Of a stretch of DNA of 64,000 nucleotides, positions 12,540-23,213 are shown in pieces; the stretch's first letter is position 1; each line of letters opens with the position of its first letter. The notes beneath the pieces are model-generated. The model was not told the origin of the DNA, ran no database searches, and saw only the letters and a program-made list of their open reading frames with translations. Position numbers and translations under genes: made by a program. The DNA comes from Dreissena polymorpha. Taxonomy: Eukaryota > Mollusca > Bivalvia > Myida > Dreissenidae. Where the stretch lies: NCBI RefSeq assembly GCF_020536995.1, contig NC_068355.1, forward strand, positions 69,252,132 to 69,316,131. Direction: 5' to 3'.

Positions 12540-13740
12540 GTATTATTATCTATAAATGTGACTATCTGTGATATTTCTGAATTGTTAATAACTGTTCATA
12601 TGGATTGTAGTAATTGTAGTATTATGTTATATGCACAAATAAAATAATTATTATTATTAAAGCTCTTGTAAATTTGATTTAACACTCTTCGTTAAACCAT
12701 TGTTTCTTATTTATTTCAGAGTCTATAAATCCTTTATTTTCAAGTTTAACAATGTGCTTAAAATATGTTTCTCCTTTTGAATTTAGATAGGTCGAAAATT
12801 CGCTCACTACAATATCAGGATCAGAGTTTAAGCCGATTTGCGATAAAAGCGTGTGTTCTAGATTTTGGACATCGCAAGTAAGATCTCATACAAAGTCACA
12901 TTTGTTCCCAGTTTTCCATTTAAAATAAACAATAGTACAAGTATTAATTGCTGAAACCGCTTAATTCGTGCGTAGATCAAATGTTAGAGGCGCATGATTA
13001 GAGAATTCAGTAAAATCGTTCACGGTAAAGTTTACAATTTCATTGAAATTAGATCGCGCAGTTAATAAATAATCGACAGGCTTAACCATTGTGTGTATAG
13101 CACGTTATCTTTCTTATGTTATGGTCGTTATGTAACCGCCCATTTACGATACGAATTTAAGTAGCTTTGTACATATCTAATAGGTAGTCTCCGAATCAGT
13201 TCGTAACAAGGTCACTATTTGCTCGTGGGGTTAAGGGTGTGTTAGAAACAAAATCAATAACGTTCATATATCTATCATTTTCGATATAATCTGGTTTATT
13301 TCCCGTTCGCGAGTTTGTGTCTCCGTTGAGAATTACTTTTCCTTTGGCTTGATAAAAATTTACATCAAGTTCAATACATTGAAAAATATCATAAGAATAC
13401 AAAGAAAGAGCAGGGAAATTTTCAGGTGCAAAAAAAACAACACATAGATATACATTAGATTCTATATTTATAAAAATAACTTATGTAGTTGAAGCCAAAC
13501 AATACAATCAATATCATTTTTAACTTATGTGACACCTTTTCAAATAGAGTCTTTAATGTGTTAATAGGTTTACTATATTCTTCAATTGCAGATCTATGGA
13601 AGAGTCTTTATGTGTCCAAGTTTCAGTAAGACAAACAATATCATGACAATTAAGAAAATATGAAAACTTACTATCAGAGCATTAAAGCGCTGTTAGTTCT
13701 TTCACATTCAATGTGACAAATATTATGACATTCTCACAAA
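10380..13740 (-). pseudogene. LINE ORF2 (endonuclease-reverse transcriptase), decayed
   Basis: From the 5' (high-coordinate) side: the endonuclease domain has DIVCLTETW near 13620, IVWLQLHKLF and APENFPA near 13450, GDTNSRTGNK near 13320 (the GD.NSR box), and VDYLLTARS...FSNHAPLTF near 13050 (the S.H.P box). The linker reads KKQWFNEEC near 12700, then KDYKYTCRKTKLKYNND near 11920. RT0 reads EEIIKATKRLKNNKA near 11600. It then jumps straight to GINAGITLD and FADDAALFSETREG near 11430, so RT motifs 1-4 are deleted. The thumb and C-terminus (KAMHSLFALTKDMDVPKNIM, SSILNYKCEVWD, RNIIAKLRLSSYKLFIET) and a C..C...H...C knuckle follow down to the stop at 10380. Several shifts and stops are present; it is inactive. 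Confidence 0.9.
12010..12657 (+). mobile_element. Retroposon inserted into LINE ORF2
   Basis: The insert is bounded by imperfect direct repeats (taaagcttgttaa at 11997-12009; taaagctcttgtaaa at 12658-12672). It ends on the right in aaataaaataattattatt, a microsatellite tail. If one repeat copy is dropped, the minus-strand LINE frame runs straight through as FTRALYEYNLNKNGH, which confirms an insertion. Inside are three copies of a roughly 30-bp unit (ctgtaaaccatattgcaata-like, 12089-12184) and an (AT)n tract at about 12500-12540. No coding capacity or tRNA-like head was recognised, so the family is unknown. Confidence 0.75.
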
Positions 13741-13744
13741 CGTC

Positions 13745-14002
13745 CTATTCCTTATACAGTTGTTTGTTTATGTACAGCTTGTCGATTTTGAGATATGCCT
13801 CCTGCCCCTCGGATCTCGCGTTTTTCATGATGGGTATGAACCTTCGTCGGACCTCCATCACTTCCCGTGGATACTGCTAAGATATTCCGAATGGGGTACC
13901 CTTTAGTTGTTTCGACTTCTTGCGGACCCTCTCCTTATGCGGGTAATATGCGAGTTTCGCAACAATGTGACGCACTTTATTCGGTTGATATCGGCCTATA
14001 CG
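13745..14002 (-). pseudogene. LINE ORF1 C-terminal domain fragment
   Basis: The minus-strand translation reads NRIGRYQPNKVRHIVAKL, then HKERVRKKSKQLKGTPFGIS, PREVMEVRRRFIPIMKNAR and YLKIDKLYINKQLY. This is the standard C-terminal pattern of LINE ORF1 proteins of the L1-transposase-22 type (HRVG..., VRPIVAKL..., YPREVMERRK..., KLYIDGQLY). The N-terminal coiled coil is missing because the element is truncated at 14002. One in-frame stop lies after GIS. Confidence 0.8.
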
Positions 14003-14970
14003 ATTAGTTTACCTATGCATAACGAGATACAGACAAGGAAACTTAGAAACCATAATTAACGTACAAAAGAATTTCACTAGGTGCGAACATCATGTACACA
14101 TATTTGTAAAGCTCACATAATTTAGAACCGCTTGATTTACAACGGGTGCACATAATTACTATTATGTTCCTAATACATTTAACAGCAGTTTACAATCGTT
14201 ACTTTTGATAGGTGAAACATGTTAAAATATTACTTGTGAAGGTAAGTGGGAACGCTAATGGCCAATATTGGGTAGAGAGAGATGCCGAGTCTACATTTGC
14301 TTGAATCTCCAAACTATTTTATGGGAAGAAATATTTACATAATGTACGGGCATTACGAATAGTGACAAATGAATCGTTGTGCAAGGTATAAACTGAAAGT
14401 AATTTTCAGACAATTTATGATTTAGAAATGTATCTTAACAACATGGCATCTGTAAGTCGCATGTCCTAATTGTTGGTTGATTGTATTTAAGACAGTATTA
14501 ATTATAACAATGTAGGTTCGAACAGAAAGAGAAGGTGATTGGTCGCTGCACTTGGCATAAGTTAAGACCATTTTACCATACTTCTTACCGCTGCACACCT
14601 AACTTATTCAAGATACGGCCTCGATTAACGTAGGTCAATAGAGAAGTTCCTGAAAGCGCACAAGACAAGATATAAAATGGTGAGCATGTTGTGAAACATG
14701 TTTCGGGGATATGAAATGCAATATGGAGCGCACATGCTGATAGAAAAAACTTTTATGAGATATAGCCATGAACACAGGGAAATTATAGGTTAAACATTTA
14801 AACCTTAAATCTCAATGTTTGAACTTGAACCTGCGTATTTTCAGCAGGATGAAAGAAAATAAATAAGCAGTGCGAATTAAGTGGACACTGATGAACAACA
14901 CAAAGAAGAGAAGCGGTTGGGGATACACCTGATGATAAAGAAAATATTTGCAGAAAATTAACATAATGTA
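14003..14970. other. Internal spacer, nothing recognised
   Basis: This stretch lies between the truncated 5' end of the LINE and the first recognisable part of the XPG-like gene. It should hold the transposase catalytic region if the Academ interpretation is right, but I could read no conserved block on either strand. Confidence 0.4.
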
Positions 14971-14974
14971 TTGA

Positions 14975-16730
14975 TCCGTTGTTTCCAAGCAAGCGTCCAC
15001 CAGTTCTAAAGAACATTGTGACTGGAACAATAACAATAACGTCTGCAGACAAAGATAGTGGTAAAACCCAAATGATGGTATTTGTAAACTCGTGTAAAAT
15101 GTGACTGAAACTGGGGAACTCAGAATGGAAACAACAAATAGTCGCTGAAGAATCAATAAAAAGTAGTGTCTGAGCGGAACATTGAAAACCCGGTAACATG
15201 TTTAGAAATAGATGGATCTGCTGTCCTGTGTGTAATTCACTGTACCTTAGACGGAAAGATAAATGACACTGTTTACAACTTTAAGACTTATTTATGACAA
15301 AATCTAAATATGATGCCACCTTTATGTTTGACCGATACATGGAGTTCAGTAGAGCTGAAACGATTCACCTATCATTCGATTCGATTCTATTTCGATACCA
15401 AATGATCCGAATCGAGTTTCACATGTGTTTAACAGAAAAAAATGCTCTTTAAATGTTGCCTCAAATTTGTAGTGCTTTCAGATTAAGCGTAACAAAACAC
15501 GTTTTGCAAGTTGCCTTTGCATCAGAACCTTCGCGAAACCCGAAATGTTCCCATACTTTTAATTTTTATTTTGCGTTTTTCAGCGTGGTTGTAGAAGCCA
15601 TTTTACCGGCTAATGTAATGCTCAGCATAATATGCATTCTTTCATTGGATGTCATAATGGCTATTGACCAATCACAAGGCGTTTTATAAATGACTAGAAA
15701 GTTTAGATGACGGATTTGGAAAGTAAGGTTTTAATGCGGATCAATCGGGATTGCAATGTCACGAATCAAAATTGGCCGTATTGGTATTAAATTCGAATCG
15801 GCAACGTTGAACCGGTTTTTCGATGCATCGAACCGAATCGTTACAGCTCTAAAATTCAGCACCAAGAGTGTGGCGAGGTCAGATAGACGATCCAATGTCT
15901 CAAGGGTGTACAATCTAACGGGTAACATGTCTTGACCACCACATAATGTTATAAAAGGTGTCACTGAGAACAAACAGCAGCTGATCTTTAAGATTTGTAA
16001 AGCGTTATGTACGTATACAGAATTTACTTCTTGTGCACTCGATCACGCAAGCTGGCCGTAACAAGAAATCATAATACGTCTACTGAAATAAATAAAGGTG
16101 TTATAATCAATCGGGCTGATTTAAAAACAATCCAAGAAGAAGCTGACATGATAAGTATAAGGCAAATGGTGGATGCAATCGAAGCAAAACACACTGACAT
16201 TACTGCGGAAGCTGATAATACAGACGTGTTTGTTTCCTTGTTTCATTACTATTTTGTCCTTAAACGTTCAATCTATGTCATCATGGACCCACTAGTGAGA
16301 GAAAGAGCATTAAAAGACATTAGAATCACTGTCCCAAAGAATAGAAATATCGCGACCGCCTTGCTGTCTGCTAACGGTATATCTTGATGCAACACGGTGG
16401 CTGGATATTTTGGTATCGGTAAGAAAAGGAAATTATTCAGATGCTGAACGAAGCCAACTCCATCAGACTGTTTGGCGATATGCCATCTTTTAGAAGTTGT
16501 GAAGGAAGCAACCAGATTTTTCTCAGTATGCTATGGCCTGTTACAGATGAAATGTGTATTACAAGACAAACCCTTGGGCAGGCAGGATAGGCAAGTCGGG
16601 TTAGGCTATTCCATAGCTAGCAAGCTTAACGCAGACCACTAAAGCATTCTATGCAAGTGTGAAGAGTGTTCACATACAGGCATATACATGGTATCACGCA
16701 TAGATGCACAAACCAAGATCTGAATCGATG
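14975..16730 (+). pseudogene. XPG/FEN-like nuclease gene fragment, Academ-transposon type
   Basis: Blocks in order: PPVLKNIVTGTITITSADK (about 14995), ERNIENPVTCLEIDGSAVL with GKINDTVYNFKTYL (about 15180-15290), and KYDATFMFDRYMEFS up to 15349. The hAT MITE intervenes, after which the frame resumes as TKSVARSDRRSNVSRVYNL. An open 126-codon stretch from 16007 contains INRADLKTIQEEADM, TAEADNTDVFVSLFHYYF and ATALLSANGIS. Then come CNTVAGYFGIGKKRKLF (a helix-hairpin-helix-like GIGKK block) and degenerate tail blocks to about 16730. EADxTD and SGCDTVAG...GIGKKTAL are signatures of XPG/FEN-family nucleases in multicopy invertebrate proteins; here N stands for D in EADDTD, and GC is mutated to CN. 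Several frameshifts and stops make it a pseudogene. In function it would be a structure-specific nuclease linked to transposition. I infer the Academ link from family knowledge. Confidence 0.7.
15350..15851. mobile_element. 502-bp hAT-type MITE
   Basis: The ends are inverted repeats: TAGAGCTGAAACGATTC at the left and, on the minus strand, TAGAGCTGTAACGATTC at the right, followed by gattcgattc/gaatcgg-rich subterminal sequence. It is flanked by 8-bp near-duplicates, GAGTTCAG (15342-15349) and AAATTCAG (15852-15859), the size hAT elements make. It has no coding capacity. Excising it together with one 8-bp copy restores the codon phase of the surrounding XPG-like gene (MEFS|TKSVARSD), so it landed inside that gene. 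Confidence 0.85.
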
Positions 16731-18055
16731 TGATTAAGACTTTTTACCCATTACAGTAGCATCAAATAATGCTTAAGCTCCACTCTATGTGCTAAAAATG
16801 ATAAAAACATGTTGGTGTACAAGCATGAGTTAATGTTCAACACTTGGATGCTCATGTAATCAAGCGCGACTACCATGTACTTTCTTTTGCGCTTGTCAAA
16901 AGGTTTGGTTTTAAATAATTTAATGTACCATTGATCGGACATAACATGCTCGTTATATAACTTAGTTTGTGAATGAGAAAGGAAAGGTGGAAAATAATAG
17001 TGTATTGCGTAATGAAAAACAAACATAGGAACTTAACTTATATTTACATTAGAACATCGCTCATATAACACAACAACTCACACCAAGAGCTTATGTAGTA
17101 TACAACAGCAAAAACAACACTTATTTAGCAGTAAAGCTTATACAAGCTCAAAGCCTACATTATTTATGCATTACAAATTTTTAAAGTAATGGTGGAATAA
17201 ATAAATTAAACGATAGGGTTATGAACTAGTTTACATGTTTAGTTATGAAGGGAATAAATAATTGCATATAATATTGCAACTTCACAACTTATATTTACTA
17301 ATTTACTTACAAGACATACGATTAAAAGAATTTTAACAATTATTTGGAGAAATAAATATTTGTTAATTCAAATGTTATATATGGTTGTGTCTGAATAACT
17401 ACAATGTTAAGAATCTTATTTACGTGGAATATTTTTTATAAATTATTTTTAAAAAAGTAAATCACGTTATGCACAGTTTCATCATATTATTACACAATTT
17501 GTGAGTGTATGCATAAGACTTTATACCATGATGTTTGAAAAATGTGACATAATCAAAACCTTGGTGAACAAATGTTTAAGTATACGTATTATGGCGTTCC
17601 AATTACATGTAATGTTTGTATGACATTTATGACACAGGTGTATTTTTATCACATAAATCGTACCTTTGACAAAGTTGCTATAGCTGTACACAAAGATAAC
17701 ATAACTTTTCTCCAATTGTCAAGATTAGGTCGATATGTTCTTGTTGTAGTAAACTCTGCATTTGTATAATTGAAATTAAATTAATCGAGCACTTAATTAC
17801 TTCTAAATTGTATTATTTTACAATATTCATTATTGTAATGAGAAAATTGGGAAAATAGTTGGGTTTATAAGCAATACCTGAGCAGCAATATCAATTCTGG
17901 AAGCTGTTTTGGACGCAATCTTCTTTTTTGTTCCTATAACACACGTTTGCACTTCTTTATGCATATTTGACATGTATAACAATGTCAAAATGACATTTTA
18001 ATACATAAAATAGTGCATATGTATATATTTAAAAAATCAAATAAAAAATTGCCGC
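16731..18055. other. Internal spacer, AT-rich, nothing recognised
   Basis: Only short open frames without recognisable domains are present (for example 16751-17026 on the minus strand and 17521-17769 on both strands). I see no repeats that I can name. Confidence 0.4.
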
Positions 18056-18219
18056 CATCTTGGACGCCATCTTGAATTTTGCGTATCACCCAAAGATACC
18101 AGACTGGCATCATTTTGATTCTTCGTCAGTAGCATGTCCCCAAACAATAAATACTTGAACATTTACTATACACCCCAATGTCGGGTTAAGTGTGAAATGG
18201 CAACTTTTCTGCCGGACTA
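18056..18219 (-). repeat. Right terminal inverted repeat
   Basis: This is the inverted partner of 9573-9735. Reading from 18219 leftward on the minus strand: TAGTCCGGCAGAAA, aacccgacattggggtgtat, ggggacatgctactgacgaa, tcaagatggcgtccaagatg. Confidence 0.75.
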
Positions 18220-18814
18220 TATACATGTATGTTTGAAATTTCTTTACTTAAAATACAGTGATGACACTTAAATACCCTTTATACGAATTAAATTTGGCTT
18301 GCCAAAGATAAATATTTAAACTCATAATCAAGCAGTCAGACACACAAAAAACAACAAAGAATACTCGCTTAATATTCTACATGTAAGTGAATGCCCATGT
18401 CTATGTGGGCAACACTTTTGTGTACTCTACTTATTTCTTTGGCAGAATAGTTCGACCATTCAACGCCATGAACATGATTTGAGCATTCACATTACAAACG
18501 CACAATCCCTTTTTTCCCATAATGTCAATTCATCTATGTTTCATGTTTAACAGACATAAACGAATAGATAGGTATTGAACATCCTTCCCTAGATATTTCA
18601 CGTTCACGCGAGGAGAAAAACATTAAAAGACAAGCGCGTGTATAAAATGAGTTATATACATGTATAAGTACACATTAAAATAATCATACAAAACAAAAAA
18701 TACCTATATCTATATACGCCGTATATAACATGAATGCATTTGTTAAGAGAACCTACAGATGAAGTTATGTTTCCTAACTAACGCTATGTTAAGTTTGTTC
18801 GGAGCACTTATCTT
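18220..18814. other. Non-coding spacer
   Basis: AT-rich sequence with no gene or named repeat, between the right TIR and the start of the DIRS-type fossil. Confidence 0.4.
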
Positions 18815-19530
18815 AACACTAATAAAAATGAATGTCTTTAAAAATTAATTTCTTTTATTTGAAGTAGCGAATACATGTCTCCGATATATACAAGTTTAAA
18901 TCTCGTACAAATCATTAGATACAAGCAGACGACAATAAACAATGCGTGATATTGATTTCGGTAGTGACTGTTTGACGTCACTAATATGGTATATAAGCTC
19001 GAGTTTCACGTATCTCGTGCCTTTTGCGAAATAGCTTTGACTGAGAAACTTGTGTCTACACATCCATAAGCTGAAATCTACAATGTCGGTTAGAGGTCTT
19101 GGCGTGCGAAGACGGGTGAGGCAAGCCGTAGCGAAACGGAGACAGAGAGAGGGACGGGGGATGCGGGCGGCAGTTGATCCGGACCCGGCGAAAGAACAAA
19201 GGGCCCAGATGGCGTAGAAGGAATGCGGCGGAAACGGCGCCGGCATCAGCTCATGTACCTCGATCAAAAACAGAGGCGGAACTCGCAGCAGCGTCACCTT
19301 CAAAACGTAAACGCGAAGACGATAACGCCGCAAACGGTGAGGTTGTTGATTTCTATGATATTTTCCGCACAGCCGATGGGCTACCACGTAGTCACAACGT
19401 GGGTAAGCACGAGGCACTAGCGTGCCATGCAAACGAAATCTTACCGACGAAAAACTAATGATGATGTATCAATTTACGTGTCCGCGTCGCTTACACTGCG
19501 ACGTGTATTTGTTGTTGCGAATATTTTAAT
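18815..19530 (+). mobile_element. DIRS-type retroelement fossil, 5' part (copy A)
   Basis: From about 18815 the sequence matches 58647-59035 in the same orientation: aataaaaat(g/t)aatgtct, agatacaagc, gacgtca, the TATA motif, the ttgactgagaaac leader, and a start codon followed by an Arg-rich peptide (VRQAVAKRR...). Further in, a charged segment (KRKREDDN, EVVDFYDIF, DDVSIYV) resembles gag-like N-termini of tyrosine-recombinase retroelements. It is broken, and its 3' half appears to be the piece at 34085-34700 beyond the Harbinger element. It is old, since the two family copies in the window differ throughout. Confidence 0.6.
18973..18997 (+). promoter_or_regulatory. CRE-like site plus TATA box in DIRS leader, copy A
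   Basis: TGACGTCA (18973-18980) is followed 9 bp later by TATATAAG (18990-18997), about 85 bp before the first start codon. The same pair, TGACGTCA (58798-58805) and TATATAAA (58815-58822), occurs at the equivalent place in copy B. Conservation in both copies suggests a real core promoter of the ancestral element. Confidence 0.6.
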
Positions 19531-20576
19531 CTTGCATTATTGCTTAAAACCGCCCGAGTTGATATTTCTCATAAAACTCCAGTTATCTCAACTGACTAGA
19601 ATTGATCAGTATTCTTCAGACACATTCTAAAGCCTAACCCTTCCATTATAACCGGTCCTATTTACTACCGATTATATTTTATTTCTTACTCGGGATCTTT
19701 TGGATATATTAGGATATTTTTTGTTTATTTCGTGTGTTTAATCTTATTCATGAAATGTTTTTTCCATTACCGCGTTAAGCACTAATTATTAAATAGATAT
19801 ATTTATATATTCATTGCCTGATGGTTTGATGATAATAATTCATAACCAACGATCTTGCGAAGGCAGTTTAATTTTATTTCTGTAAAGCGAGACAGAAAAT
19901 ACGGTTTGCGTGAAGCTTAAATACTGATAATAGGGGTGTGATTTCGATCGTGATAGGTCCGGACTTTCCGTAAGACAGTTTTCAACAAAAGTGCTAACTG
20001 GTATTAATCGGTTTCTCCTTTTTTTAGTAAGTTCATATGTATATTTTTCTGGTGAATAAAGTGTCCAATCTACTTGTAATAATATATTTTTATAATTCCT
20101 CGGTGCTGAATAAGTGACCTGCGATCAGATTCGTACTGTTTTTTACCCGGATTTATATCCTTGGAACTGGGGATATGTATTTTGATGAACCGAATTCTCT
20201 CTTAATTATATTATGTCTTTAACCTCAACCGGAATATATGTTTTGTTTCGTTTTTGTTAATAAAAATCTGCTTGCGAAGTATTTTCTTGCTGTAGGTAAA
20301 GACAGGTGTTAAAACATGTACTTATTTCTTTTGTTCATGGTAACCATTTGCTATTCTTATATGATTATTACATATGATAATTATATCTAATATAAAATTA
20401 AATGAAAATTATATTTCATAAAAAAAATTAACAATTAATGTAAATATATTAATGCATGAAGTCAGTGTTTTGTTTTTAAAGGGATAACACCATACTGATT
20501 TTCGCAAAAATTGTGCCAAAAATTCCAAAAGCATTACAAAAATATGAAACCTAATCATGTACATAACGGAATTGTC
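19531..20576. other. Unassigned sequence between DIRS 5' piece and Harbinger element
   Basis: Over 1 kb with no recognised domain on either strand. By position it may be interior DIRS-fossil sequence too decayed to read, or unrelated DNA. I could not align it to 59036-59830 of copy B. Confidence 0.35.
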
Positions 20577-20760
20577 CAGGAGCCGTATTCACCAATGAAC
20601 GTAAGTCTCAAATCTTAGACTCAGCTCAAGTTTCTGACTCAGACTCAAACTCAGGCTGACAAAACTTAATTCACGAAACATAAAACGGTAAGTTTTAGAC
20701 TCAGACTCAGTAATGTAAGTCTCAAATGCTAAGTCTACAATGTTTAGACTTACGTAATAC
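20577..20760 (+). repeat. Harbinger left end: TIR plus GACTCA subterminal repeats
   Basis: The 20-bp TIR is followed by about five GACTCA hexamers in the next 140 bp (tagactcagctcaag, ctgactcagactcaaactca, tagactcagactcag). The same hexamer recurs inverted at the right end. Clustered subterminal hexamers are typical binding sites for the element's SANT protein or transposase; that role is inferred. Confidence 0.8.
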
Positions 20761-20908
20761 AATCGCGACGTAACGTTATACGTTAAACTTTCATTCCATA
20801 TAACAGACATACAGTCACAACTCACATTACATTTAAACTAAAATCCATGTATTTATTAATATTTAAATTTCCCCCAAAATATCTTAATTTTAAACGATTA
20901 ACTTTCAG

Positions 20909-21731
20909 GTTTCCCAAGACTTTGGGATGTATTGATTGCACACACGTGCACATACAAAAGCCTAATGAAAAGAAGACTTCATAGAGCGAAAAGGTATACC
21001 CACAATCAATTTACAGGTACATGTATAGCTTAACAAATAATTTTGTGTAATGCTGAAACTTGATTTAATTGTTTTTATTTGATACACGTTTATTGTTAAC
21101 AAAAATAATTTAGTAAACAACTACATGTTAATTTTAGCCGGTTGTCATTAGTAAACTAAGAAACATGTCATCAGTTGTATATCAACTTATATAGAAAAAA
21201 TAAATAAAATAGTTATTATTTAGTTAATTTATATAATGTGTTGAAACAATGTTATGCACGTTTCATATTCACAGGCTGTCTGTGATGCACAATACAAAAT
21301 AACAAGTTTCAATGCCAACTGGCCAGGGCGGACACATGATGCCCGAATTTGGAGAAACTGCGAACTAAAAGATCAGTTTGAAAATGGTACGTTTTCTAAC
21401 ATTCCACAAATACTAGTGAACACAATTTGTATTTAACAATGTATAAAAATTGTATGTGCATCAATGTATTTAAGCCATTGCTCATGGATAGACAAGCAGA
21501 AATAATGTTTACATTAACTTTATGATGATTAATAAATACATTTAAATATTCAAATCAAATTCACTCCAATACAATATATGATCTTTGTTTAATAAATTTC
21601 TTAAAGTTCAACACGCTGGAAAAGTGATCTGCGACAGTGAATATGGTTACTCAAGGCATCTTATGATCCCGTATCTGCGACCAGTCAATGCAGCACAGGA
21701 ACAGTTTAATCGTTCACTTTGTGGATGCTGA
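20909..21731 (+). pseudogene. HARBI1-like (PIF-Harbinger) transposase, three exons, truncated
   Basis: Exon at 20909-21015 after actttcag: FPKTLGCIDCTHVHIQKPNEK, with an in-frame TAG, then KVYPQSIY. Donor CAG|gtacat. Exon at 21275-21386 after tattcacag: AVCDAQYKITSFNANWPGRT, then HDARIWRNCELKDQFEN. Donor G|gtacgt. Exon at 21607-21731 after ttcttaaag, in phase: QHAGKVICDSEYGYSRHLMI, PYLRPVNAAQEQFNRS, ending CGC-stop. CIDCTH holds the first catalytic Asp of DDE_Tnp_4 and DSEYG the second. The third acidic residue, expected 40-50 residues on, is missing because the frame stops early. The N-terminal HTH exon was not found. Decayed, but the splice sites are well preserved. Confidence 0.85.
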
Positions 21732-22426
21732 AAAAAGGCTTAAAAGTGTAATTTTGATAAATGGACGTATTCTCATGATATGACATTCAAATGTATATAT
21801 CAATGAATATCAAATAATCCATTCATTAGCACTTGATTTTGGCATATATAATGCTAGTTATATTTCAAAGTATGCATGATATTTTTGCATTCTAAATAGT
21901 AACACATTAGTTATACAGTGCTTGCTCTATCAGATGGATTGCTATTGTCATTCCAGTTTTTAGAACTGGTATTCAATCAATGCAAGTTTCATACTTTTAA
22001 AGTGTCTTGTTAATACCTGTTATATTAGACAATCTATGCCTTTGAAAAAAAAAGAATAAACATTCTGTGATTTTTGCAGTGCATTTACCTCCAATTAGAG
22101 CTACCATAATATTAAGTTTCAAATTGACAACCTTTTTAGTGGTAAGGATTAGCTACTAACAAATTGAAATACATATTTAAACATATCCAAAACTTACATT
22201 CTTTTTGCTTCATGCCTCTACTTGACAGTACATGTGGAATCTGAAAAAAACAACGAAAAATTATATTGTCACTTTAAAAATCAAAAGAAATTAAATAAAG
22301 TGATGTTTTCAATGCAATACAATTGTCAACTAATATTAATATACTATACTTTATAAGTTAATTTATAATAATCACAGCATTAATTTTCAAACAAAATGTT
22401 TAATATAAATTTATTGCATGTTTTTT

Positions 22427-22957
22427 AACCAGGTTTTCCGAAGGAAAAAACTGGTTATTAGATTGGCGAATGCGGGCGGGCTGGCGGGCTGGCTGGCTGG
22501 CGGGCTGGCGGGCTGGCGGGCTGGCGGGCGGGCGGAACAAGCTTGTCCGGGCCATAACTATGTCGTTCATTGTCAGATTTAAAAATCATTTGGCACATTT
22601 GTTCACCATCATTGGACGGTGTGTCGCGCGAAATAATTACGTCGATATCTCCAAGGTCAAGGTCACACTTTGAGTTCAAAGGTCAAAAATGGCCATAAAT
22701 GAGCTTGTCCTGGCCATAACAATGTCATTCATTGTGAGATTTTAAAATCATTTGGCACATTTGTTCACCATCATGGGACGGTGTGTCGCACGAAAGAATC
22801 ACGTCAATATCTCCAATGTCAAGGTCGCCACGACTAAAAATAGAATTTTTTTTTTAAAACAAACTTACAAAGGGGGTTAATTTTGTTGGTTCATTTCAAA
22901 AGTTCAGTTTGAGTTTCCTCCCTTTATCAGATTTTTTTTCACAATGAAAACCTGGTT
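22427..22957. mobile_element. 531-bp MITE with AACCAGGTTTTC ends and (GGCGGGCT)n
   Basis: AACCAGGTTTTC at 22427-22438 is mirrored by GAAAACCTGGTT at 22946-22957. The left end also forms a hairpin (aaccag ... ctggtt at 22427-22456). Next comes a G-rich minisatellite of ggct/gggc units (22466-22535), then two 162-bp tandem copies starting at gcttgtcc (22541 and 22703) that contain atttggcacatttgttcacc and the caaggtcaaggtcacac motif. It has no coding capacity; the open frames across the G-rich run are artefacts. It resembles a very abundant bivalve repeat. Confidence 0.8.
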
Positions 22958-23097
22958 TTGTGACAATTTTGTCCCTTGTTTCCTTTGTTTTGTTTTATAT
23001 AAGGGTAAATCTCTTTAATTTTGTATACTGTTTTCAATGTGATCATGTACATGTATACCTATGGTTTGCATGTTCACTGTGATGTTAACATATGGTT

Positions 23098-23098
<1 letters not shown>

Positions 23099-23132
<34 letters not shown>
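23099..23132. repeat. (AT)n microsatellite
   Basis: About 17 uninterrupted AT dinucleotides, inside the Harbinger element. Confidence 0.95.
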
Positions 23133-23135
<3 letters not shown>

Positions 23136-23150
23136 AATCTATTTATTTAC

Positions 23151-23213
23151 CATTGTGTTCTTCACTGCTGGCTGTTGTGGCACTCTCACTTCTTTGTTAT
23201 GCATATGAAGACG
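23151..23213 (-). other. Candidate exon on minus strand (possible SANT gene 3' exon)
   Basis: On the minus strand, a pyrimidine tract and tttttgcag precede 63 bp reading RLHMHNKEVRVPQQPAVKNTM, followed by gtaaat. The splice signals are good and the frame is open. The strand and position fit a downstream exon of the Myb/SANT gene that begins at 33282. I cannot identify the peptide. Weaker candidates of the same kind lie at about 23815-23892 and 22203-22242 (minus strand). Confidence 0.3.

Larger units (their letters stand above)
10039..14002 (-). mobile_element. EN-RT LINE with ORF1 remnant, nearly full length, minus strand
   Basis: Read on the minus strand the element runs ORF1 C-terminus, endonuclease, linker, RT0, FADD box, C-terminal region with a Cys-rich tail, 3' UTR, and terminal (TTCTG)n. 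The hexamer ATTAGT lies immediately outside both ends (10033-10038 and 14003-14008), a likely target-site duplication. The 5' end falls inside ORF1, so it is 5'-truncated. The central RT region is missing and a retroposon interrupts it at 12010-12657. A 3'-UTR-only relative lies at 52341-52660. The clade is not certain; it is a jockey/CR1-superfamily-like element common in molluscs. Confidence 0.85.
9573..18219 (+). mobile_element. Proposed Academ-type DNA transposon with nested insertions
   Basis: The ends match as inverted repeats for about 165 bp: TAGTCCGG(T/C)AGAAA starts at 9573 on the plus strand and at 18219 on the minus strand. Both arms then contain cccgacattg, gtgtatagtaaatgtt, ggggacatg and ccaagatggcgtc in that order. 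The 3 bp outside each end are TAT, which fits a 3-bp target duplication, although the flanks are low complexity. Inside lies a decayed plus-strand XPG/FEN-like gene of the kind reported with Academ transposases, which use 3-4-bp duplications. Removing the LINE (10039-14002) and the hAT MITE (15350-15851) leaves about 4.2 kb. The alternative is two unrelated copies of one MITE in opposite orientation that happen to flank the gene. Confidence 0.45.

Noticed and set aside
15000-15100. P-loop ATPase suggested by ADKDSGKTQ
   Set aside because: The spacing does not fit GxxxxGK[ST], and the surrounding blocks match the XPG-like transposon protein instead.
14798-15199. 133-codon open frame on the minus strand
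   Set aside because: It lies opposite the plus-strand XPG-like gene blocks (LKNIVTGTITITSADK and ERNIENP), so it is a shadow with no domain of its own.
22458-22679. Open frames over the GGCGGGCT run (Pro/Ala and Gly/Trp repeats)
   Set aside because: Purely compositional, lying within a MITE.
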